From assembly GCA_002393945.1 (NCBI GenBank), contig DGSO01000001.1:568-64567 (forward strand): 64,000 nt of DNA, in the 5' to 3' direction. Both the position numbers and the translations under genes were made by a program. This document shows, piece by piece, positions 58,510 through 64,000 of this stretch (its first letter is position 1; each line of letters opens with the position of its first letter). Under the pieces are notes generated by a model. The model saw only the letters and a list, made by a program, of their open reading frames with translations. It was not told the DNA's origin and did not search any database. The stretch is from Bacteroidales bacterium UBA4360 (GTDB lineage: Bacteria; Bacteroidota; Bacteroidia; Bacteroidales; UBA932).

Positions 58510-60902
58510 ACGTGCCTTAGCTTCGCAAACTTCAGAAGCAAGAGTTTTTCCCCGAACTGATCAAAGCGGATTCTCGCCTTCAGTTCGGGGATTTTTCCTG
58601 TAATCTCCAGGACTTCCCCGGCGCCGAAACGGTTATGCTCTACCCTGTCCCCTACCTTGAATGAAGACATTGGATCAGGTACGAAGTTTTCGTCGATAAC
58701 CGGCGGTCTGGATATCTCCGAGGCCGATTTCAGCGGTCTTGAAGCCGTGAATGAAGGCTTCGTTTCCGGCTTTGGCTGGGCAGGCCTGGGGGTGAAGGCG
58801 GGGCGCTGGCTGAAAGCAGGCTTCTGGACCGGACGCACATCGTCGAAATGCGATGAGAACGACGAGAAACTGCCGGCGGTGAGAGGAGCGTCAAGATACT
58901 GGGGAGCAATCTCCTTGAGGAAACGGGAAGGGGAATTGCTCTCGTGCTTGCCGTTTCTCATCCTGGTGGTTGCAAATGACAGTTCCACCGCCTTTTCGGC
59001 ACGGGTAAGGGCAACGTAGAAAAGGCGCCTTTCCTCTTCCAAATCCTTGGGCGATGCCATCCAGCCTCCGGAGGGGAAAAGATTCTCCTCAAGGCCGGTG
59101 ATATAGACATAAGGGAACTCAAGTCCCTTTGCGGAGTGCACTGTCATAAGGGCCACGCGGTTTGCCATCTCATCATCGGAAACGTCAACGTTGGAAAGGA
59201 GTGAAACGTTCTCAAGATAGGCTCCAAGGGTGATTTTGGGGAGGGCATCGGCAGGAACTTCCGATGCATCCTGAACCGCACCGTCCTCTATGAGAGTGTT
59301 CACGAAACTGCCCTGCTCCTCTTCCTTGTATGACGCTACGCTGTCCAGGAGTTCCTGTATGTTGGCAAAACGTGACTGCCCTTCAATTGAAGTATCCGAC
59401 TTGTAGAAAAGGAAGAGGCCGGACTCGCGGGAGAGAGTCATTGCAACGTCCACGGCATCCCCGTCTTCCGCCCCTGCCGATGCAATCATGTCGCAGAAAG
59501 CCTTTATCTTGGCTGCTGCGGCCACCCTGAGGCCGAAGGTCTCAAGGTTCGGCAGATACGCCGCTTCAAAAATGGAAATGCCGTTTACGCGTGCCGCTTC
59601 TGCGAGGGCCGATACTGACGTGTCGCCTATTCCCCTTGCCGGCTTGTTTACAATGCGCCGGAAGGCTTCATCGTCCTTGTTGTTCACGGCAAGCTTGAAA
59701 TATGCCATGAGGTCTTTCACTTCGGCCCTTTCGAAGAATGAATTGCCGGAGTAAATCATATAAGGGATATTCCTTCTTCTGAGCTGCTCTTCAAGCGCAC
59801 GTGACTGGGCGTTTGTCCTGTATAGGATGGCAAAATCCTGATACTGAGCCTGGTCCTTACGCATTCTGGAAAGGATGGAAGATGCGACTTGCATTGCTTC
59901 CTCCTGTTCCGTATAGGAGCGCACAAGGTGCAGTTTTTCCCCGTTTTCGCCCATTGAAACGCAGTTCTTGGGTATACGTCCTTCATTGCGCGCAATGACG
60001 GTATTGGCCGCATTGACGATTGTCTGGGTAGAACGGTAGTTGCGTTCCAGACGGAAGACCTTGGCCTCCGGAAAATCGTGCGAGAAACTCAGTATATTCT
60101 GTATTTCAGCACCGCGGAAGCCGTAGATGGACTGGGAATCGTCACCTACCACGCAAAGGTTGTGATGCCCCGCAGCAAGGCTCTGAAGTATCTTGTACTG
60201 AGCCATGTTGGTGTCCTGATACTCGTCTACCAGAATATGCTCGAAACGGGAAGAAATGGATGCTGCCGCTTCCGGATTTCCTCTCAGAAGGATATATGTA
60301 TAGAGAAGAATATCGTCAAAGTCCATCACACCGCTTTTGCGGCAGGCTTTGCAATATTCTGAATATATCCTGTATATCTCCGGTTTCTTGTGAAGGGTGT
60401 CATTTTCCTTCAAGCCGCCCTCTCCCGCCGCATAGGGCTTGGGCGTAATAAGGGCATTCTTCGCCCAGGAAATACGTGAAAGGACTTCCCTGGGCTTGTA
60501 GATCTTGTCATCCAGGCCAAGCTGCTTGATTACATTCTTTATCGCTCCCTGAGAATCCTGCGTATCGTAGATGGTAAACTCGTGAGGGAAGCCGAGCCAG
60601 TCGGCCCATTCCCTGAGGAAGCGGATAAAGATGGAGTGGAAGGTGCCCATCCAGATGCCACGGGCTTTCCTTGCGCCTATCATGAGCGCAATCCTGTCCT
60701 TCATCTCCCCTGCCGCCTTCTTGGTGAAGGTGAGGGCGAGGATCCTCTCCGGAGGAACCCCGTTCTCAATAAGGTATGCTATCCTGGATGTGAGAACCCT
60801 GGTCTTGCCGCTGCCGGCTCCGGCTACTATAAGCATCGGCCCGTTAAGGCATTGCACAGCCTTCAGCTGCTCCGGGTTCAAATCTCTCAAAATCTCGCTC
60901 AT
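58506..60902 (-). CDS. UvrD/PcrA-type ATP-dependent 3'-5' DNA helicase
   Basis: This encodes 798 residues. The SF1A motifs are in order: LNPEQLKAV (Q motif), VAGAGSGKTRVL (Walker A), LVDEYQDTN (Walker B), GDDSQSIYGFRGA, RNYRSTQTIVNAAN, VALMTVHSAKGLEFPYVY and YVALTRAEKAV. The C-terminal SFKVGDRVEHNRFGAGEVLE is the PcrA-like Tudor-fold tail that contacts RNA polymerase. It unwinds DNA in repair and in removal of stalled complexes. It is convergent with the hydrolase gene, sharing 4 bp at the ends. Confidence 0.95.
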   Translation of the reverse strand: MSEILRDLNPEQLKAVQCLNGPMLIVAGAGSGKTRVLTSRIAYLIENGVPPERILALTFTKKAAGEMKDRIALMIGARKARGIWMGTFHSIFIRFLREWADWLGFPHEFTIYDTQDSQGAIKNVIKQLGLDDKIYKPREVLSRISWAKNALITPKPYAAGEGGLKENDTLHKKPEIYRIYSEYCKACRKSGVMDFDDILLYTYILLRGNPEAAASISSRFEHILVDEYQDTNMAQYKILQSLAAGHHNLCVVGDDSQSIYGFRGAEIQNILSFSHDFPEAKVFRLERNYRSTQTIVNAANTVIARNEGRIPKNCVSMGENGEKLHLVRSYTEQEEAMQVASSILSRMRKDQAQYQDFAILYRTNAQSRALEEQLRRRNIPYMIYSGNSFFERAEVKDLMAYFKLAVNNKDDEAFRRIVNKPARGIGDTSVSALAEAARVNGISIFEAAYLPNLETFGLRVAAAAKIKAFCDMIASAGAEDGDAVDVAMTLSRESGLFLFYKSDTSIEGQSRFANIQELLDSVASYKEEEQGSFVNTLIEDGAVQDASEVPADALPKITLGAYLENVSLLSNVDVSDDEMANRVALMTVHSAKGLEFPYVYITGLEENLFPSGGWMASPKDLEEERRLFYVALTRAEKAVELSFATTRMRNGKHESNSPSRFLKEIAPQYLDAPLTAGSFSSFSSHFDDVRPVQKPAFSQRPAFTPRPAQPKPETKPSFTASRPLKSASEISRPPVIDENFVPDPMSSFKVGDRVEHNRFGAGEVLEITGKIPELKARIRFDQFGEKLLLLKFAKLRHV

Positions 60903-60932
60903 GGCCCTTCTATTTTAGACTGCGAAGATAAG

Positions 60933-60961
60933 AAAAAAATCCGCTCGGCGAGCGGATTTTC
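60933..60961 (-). terminator. Terminator of the outer-membrane barrel gene
   Basis: The 10-bp stem is AATCCGCTCG / CGAGCGGATT. On the minus strand it is followed by a T-run; on the plus strand by only four T. It stands between the barrel gene and the helicase gene. Confidence 0.8.
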
Positions 60962-60981
60962 TATAATGTATGAAAGATTTT

Positions 60982-62382
60982 TTAGAACTGATAGTTAATG
61001 CCGATACCAATCCAGAGACCTGCGTCCATGCCCTCGGTGAAGCACTTTGCAAAGTCGGCGGAGACGATGAAGTTCTGGTTCATGGCAATCTTGAGGCCTG
61101 CACCGCCGCTGTACACAAGGGCATTGACCTTGGTAGGATCGTAGATGGCGGTTGTATCACCGGTAAGAGCGTTGAATGCGGGATCGTAAACCTTTCCGTC
61201 AGGAGCGGCTATCTTTGCAAGAGCATCGGCCTTGTAGGGCTTGGTGATGATGCCTGCATCGAAGAACGGGTTCACCGCAATATAGAAATACTGGTTGAGA
61301 AGGTCAAATTTCACGAGCTTTACGCGGAGTTCGGCATTTACCCATGCCATGCCTTCGGCAAGGATTCTGTTCTCGCGCAGACCACGGATGGTGTTGCTGG
61401 AGCCGAAGCCTTCGGAAATCATGTTGCGCTGGACAAGCAGAGGGTTGTTCTGGATCATGTAGAACGGAGTTTCACCGGCGATCGTCTGCTGCCATGCAAG
61501 ACGGTATGCGAATACGGGACGTCCTGCAGGGATGATGTCCAGAGGGATGGAGATGTACTGACGGAAATATGCACAAGCCTTGAGGTATGCGTTGTTGAGA
61601 ACGTTTCCGTTGAGGTATGCCTCAGCCCAGATACCCTTGTTGGGAGCGGCTTCCATGTCGCGGGTGTCGTAGACGAGACCTGCATTGAGCTCAAGTGCGG
61701 TACCGCCGTCCTTCTCTGCATCCGTGATGACGTTGTTGTTTACCAGGAACCTGTACAGGGTGGAATTGGTGTTGTAGAAACGGGTTTCGTCATCCACCTT
61801 CACGCCGTTGTCCTTCATGTCCCCGAGTTTCCAGTTCCAGAAGTTGACACCGGCTGCCCAGTTGAGGTTATCGGTGATTCTGCCCTGGAAATTGGCGAGG
61901 ATACGGAGCATGTTGCGGCTCATGCCGTAGTAATTCACATTTGTAAGCTGGGCAGGGTTCAAAGCCGATTCGGGAATGGTCACCTCCCTGTTGCCCCATA
62001 CATCGTAATTCTGCGCTGCTGCAGCACCGTTGAAGCCCCACAGACTGTAAAGAGGGTCTGTCATGTAGGTAACTGATGCGTTGACGCGCATGTTGGGAAT
62101 CAGATACTTGGAGTCGTACGCAAGGTAAAGGCGCATACGGTGGCTGTGAGTGAAATAGGAACCTTCCCAGCTGATTTTGTGAAGCGGATCAGGGTAGGTT
62201 TTGCCGTCACCGTAATAATAAATGTCTCCGAAAGCGCCGGCCTGGAAACCATTGTCAACAGAATAGGTTGCTGTGGGAAGAACGCCAAAACTCCAGCCGG
62301 TCTTCATCTCTTTTTCTTCCTGGGCCGAAAGGCTCAGACCCATTGCCATGACGGCAATTGCAGATAATAACAGTTTTTTCAT
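60982..62382 (-). CDS. Outer-membrane beta-barrel protein, BamA/TamA surface-antigen type
   Basis: This encodes 466 residues with a signal peptide (cut near SLSAQEEKE). The alternation of amphipathic strands (WSFGVLPTATYSVDNGFQAG, MRLYLAYDSKYLI, LELNAGLVYDTRD, SGGAGLKIAMNQNFIVSADF) and the terminal aromatic WIGIGINYQF mark an Omp85-type 16-strand barrel without visible POTRA domains. The segment GSSNTIRGLRENR matches the conserved RGxR loop of the Omp85 barrel. Role unknown: perhaps a porin-like or lipid-handling protein. It has its own promoter (62414-62421) and terminator and is divergent from nqrA. Confidence 0.87.
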   Translation of the reverse strand: MKKLLLSAIAVMAMGLSLSAQEEKEMKTGWSFGVLPTATYSVDNGFQAGAFGDIYYYGDGKTYPDPLHKISWEGSYFTHSHRMRLYLAYDSKYLIPNMRVNASVTYMTDPLYSLWGFNGAAAAQNYDVWGNREVTIPESALNPAQLTNVNYYGMSRNMLRILANFQGRITDNLNWAAGVNFWNWKLGDMKDNGVKVDDETRFYNTNSTLYRFLVNNNVITDAEKDGGTALELNAGLVYDTRDMEAAPNKGIWAEAYLNGNVLNNAYLKACAYFRQYISIPLDIIPAGRPVFAYRLAWQQTIAGETPFYMIQNNPLLVQRNMISEGFGSSNTIRGLRENRILAEGMAWVNAELRVKLVKFDLLNQYFYIAVNPFFDAGIITKPYKADALAKIAAPDGKVYDPAFNALTGDTTAIYDPTKVNALVYSGGAGLKIAMNQNFIVSADFAKCFTEGMDAGLWIGIGINYQF

Positions 62383-62413
62383 ATTAGTTTTAGTAAGTAT
62401 TCAAAATGGAATG

Positions 62414-62421
62414 CAAATCTA
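62414..62421 (-). promoter_or_regulatory. -7 box of the barrel-protein promoter
   Basis: The minus strand reads TAGATTTG (TAnnTTTG), 31 nt before the ATG. It is separated by only 12 bp (CGAAAAAATTCG, itself an imperfect palindrome) from the opposite -7-like box of nqrA. Confidence 0.55.
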
Positions 62422-62433
62422 CGAAAAAATTCG

Positions 62434-62441
62434 TAACTTCG
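62434..62441 (+). promoter_or_regulatory. -7-like box of the nqr operon promoter
   Basis: The plus strand reads TAACTTCG, close to TAnnTTTG with one change, 37 nt before the nqrA ATG. Confidence 0.45.
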
Positions 62442-62478
62442 CGACGTTTTTTAGAATAACTAACAAACCTATACTATA

Positions 62479-63813
62479 ATGTCTGACAATCTCGATCTTA
62501 AAAAGGGCCTGAACATCCCCATTGAGGGTGCTCCTGCCCGCGAGGTCGTGGCAACCGTAGTACCGGACACCGTAGCAATCAAGCCTACAGACTTCAAGGG
62601 CTTTGTTCCAAGGCTTCTTGTCAAGGAAGGCGATGCAGTCCTGGCCGGTTCTCCCGTCATGGCCGACAAACAACGTCCCGGGATTCTGCTTACTTCCCCC
62701 GTCAGCGGCACTGTACAGCAGGTTCTGAGAGGTGAAAAGAGAAAGCTTCTGGCAGTAGTGGTAAAGGCCTCCGACAAGCAGGAGTACGTAAACTTTGGCG
62801 CAAAGGCCCCTCAATCGGCCGATGAGACCAAGGACCTCCTCCTCAAGTCCGGCCTCTGGGGTGCCGTCATTGAACGCCCTTACGGCGTCATGGCCAGCCT
62901 CGAAACCGCTCCCAAGGCAATCTTCATCTCATCTTTCTCCACCGCTCCCCTCGCCGCAGACACGGACTTCACCCTTGCCGATTCCCTTCAGGACATCCAG
63001 GCAGGCGTCAACGCCCTTGCCAAAATCGCACCCGTACACATGAGCGTGCGCAAAGACGTGTACTCCAGCACAATCTTCCATAAGGTAGAAAATGTAGTGG
63101 AGCATGTTGTAAGCGGTCCCCACCCGGCCGGCAACGTTGGAATCCAGATAAGCCACATCAGCCCCATCATGAAAGGCGAAACCGTCTGGACCATCTCTCC
63201 CGTGCTCCTGGCCGCTTTCGGCAAGCTTATCAACACCGGAAAGCTTGACCTTACCCGCAAGGTGGCCATTACCGGTCCCGCTGCTCAGAAGCCCGCTTAC
63301 ATCACCGCCCTTCCCGGAACACCCGTCAAGGATCTCGTTAAGGTCCAGGGAGATGTCCGCATCATCGGCGGAGACGTCCTCACCGGCGAAAACCTCGGCC
63401 AGGAAGGCTTCCTCGGCTTCTTCGAAGACCAGGTCACCCTTCTTCCCGAAGGCCGTGAAAGAGAGTGGTTCGGCTGGGCCAAGCCCTTCCGTCCCAAGGT
63501 ACATTCCTCTTCCTGGTGCTACTTCTCCTGGCTCACACCTTCTAAGAAGTACAAGATGGACACCAACCTGCATGGCGGTCCCCGCGCTTTCGTGGAGACA
63601 AAGTGCTTCGAGGATGTCACCCCTATGGAAATCTTCCCTATCTACCTCATCAAGGCCTGCCTTGCCGGCGATATCGAGAAGATGGAAAAATTCGGCATTT
63701 ACGAAGTCCTGCCCGAGGACCTTGCCCTCTGCGACTACGTAGATCCTTCCAAGAACGAAATCCAGGCCATTATCCAGAAGGGTATAGACCTGATGATCAA
63801 AGAAATGGCATAA
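62479..63813 (+). CDS. nqrA: Na+-translocating NADH:quinone oxidoreductase subunit A
   Basis: This encodes 444 residues, the normal length. NqrA marks: LDLKKGLNIPIEGAP at the start, the barrel-sandwich KPTDFKGFVPRLLVKEGDAV, HPAGNVGIQISHISP, and the C-terminal ETKCFEDVTPMEIFPIYLIK. NqrA is the peripheral quinone-side subunit of the sodium pump NqrA-F in the inner membrane, which makes a sodium gradient from NADH oxidation and is the main respiratory entry in Bacteroidota. nqrB follows after 3 bp. Confidence 0.97.
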   Translation: MSDNLDLKKGLNIPIEGAPAREVVATVVPDTVAIKPTDFKGFVPRLLVKEGDAVLAGSPVMADKQRPGILLTSPVSGTVQQVLRGEKRKLLAVVVKASDKQEYVNFGAKAPQSADETKDLLLKSGLWGAVIERPYGVMASLETAPKAIFISSFSTAPLAADTDFTLADSLQDIQAGVNALAKIAPVHMSVRKDVYSSTIFHKVENVVEHVVSGPHPAGNVGIQISHISPIMKGETVWTISPVLLAAFGKLINTGKLDLTRKVAITGPAAQKPAYITALPGTPVKDLVKVQGDVRIIGGDVLTGENLGQEGFLGFFEDQVTLLPEGREREWFGWAKPFRPKVHSSSWCYFSWLTPSKKYKMDTNLHGGPRAFVETKCFEDVTPMEIFPIYLIKACLAGDIEKMEKFGIYEVLPEDLALCDYVDPSKNEIQAIIQKGIDLMIKEMA

Positions 63814-63816
63814 GTT

Positions 63817-64000
63817 ATGGCAGAGAATACAAAACCCGGACTTTTTGAAAAAGGCGGAAAGCTCTACTGGCTCCACTCTACCATAGATGCTTTCGACACC
63901 TTCCTCCGCGTTCCCGGCACCGTTACGGCAAAGGGCGCACACGTGAGGGACGGTATAGACCTCAAGAGGGTCATGATCATGGTGGTCATCGCCCTTGTTC
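63817..64000 (+). CDS. nqrB: Na+-translocating NADH:quinone oxidoreductase subunit B (partial, cut by window end)
   Basis: The first 61 residues are visible. They begin MAENTKPGLFEKGGKLYWL, then STIDAFDTFLRVPGTVTAKG and HVRDGIDLKRVMIMVVIALV, which lead into the first membrane helix of NqrB. NqrB carries covalent FMN and helps form the sodium path. The gene order nqrA-nqrB matches the standard operon. Confidence 0.93.
   Translation, partial: MAENTKPGLFEKGGKLYWLHSTIDAFDTFLRVPGTVTAKGAHVRDGIDLKRVMIMVVIALV

Noticed and set aside
60970..62076. Plus-strand open frame of 368 codons over the outer-membrane barrel gene
   Set aside because: It is the mirror of the barrel coding sequence. The minus-strand frame has signal peptide, promoter and terminator.

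Overview
The window is a 64 kb piece of a Bacteroidales (Bacteroidota) chromosome. The evidence is SusC/SusD proteins, BACON and fimbrillin-like lipoproteins, a hybrid two-component regulator tail, Nqr genes, many promoters with the Bacteroidota -7 box TAnnTTTG, and few strong Shine-Dalgarno sites. Genus cannot be decided from the sequence alone. Nearly everything from 0.7 to 55.8 kb lies on the minus strand.

Left edge (1-7.2 kb): the 3' end of a hybrid two-component regulator abuts a nitroreductase remnant. Then come a small ECF sigma operon lying between two ~41-bp direct repeats, a Fic protein with a palindromic operator over its promoter, initiator tRNA-fMet, and a patatin/Omp85-like gene overlapping hisS.

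Centre (7.3-55.8 kb): a very large polysaccharide-utilisation-type locus, read right to left. A metallophosphoesterase and a DUF6377-like membrane regulator (55.8-53.1 kb) are followed by a terminator and a promoter. Then come an EEP-family phosphodiesterase, an unknown lipoprotein, SusC, SusD, and a run of surface lipoproteins (BACON, DUF5689-like, Ig/FN3, GLUG, fimbrillin-like). The distal part encodes two further EEP enzymes, an alkaline-phosphatase-superfamily phosphodiesterase with a lectin domain, two giant BACON/calcineurin-type phosphoesterase proteins (one also carrying an SGNH esterase), GH39-like, two GH28, a pectate-lyase-like protein, a phytase-like histidine phosphatase and GH3. 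The unusual feature is the weight of phosphodiesterases and phosphatases (EEP x4, metallophosphoesterase x3, AP superfamily x1, histidine phosphatase x1) next to pectin-type glycosidases. The locus looks built to take both sugar and phosphate from a phosphate-bearing polymer, or from plant cell debris.

The locus carries marks of duplication and shuffling. These include a 788-bp near-identical direct repeat encoding the fimbrillin-like N-terminus of two EEP proteins, a 132-bp identical BACON segment, seven copies of an FN3 plus LAEDF module in four proteins, and a 39-bp identical hairpin after two giant GLUG genes. An AT-rich islet at 34.4-35.0 kb holds an intact antitoxin gene, a broken YafQ-type toxin and inverted repeats. 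One EEP paralogue has lost a catalytic histidine (His to Gln). Two tiny genes (54 and 41 codons) of one family precede the fimbrillin-like lipoprotein genes.

Right edge (55.9-64 kb) is housekeeping: tRNA-Gly(CCC) only 8 nt before a glutamine synthetase gene, an alpha/beta-hydrolase lipoprotein, a UvrD/PcrA helicase, an outer-membrane beta-barrel protein, and divergent from it the start of the nqr operon (nqrA complete, nqrB cut by the window end).
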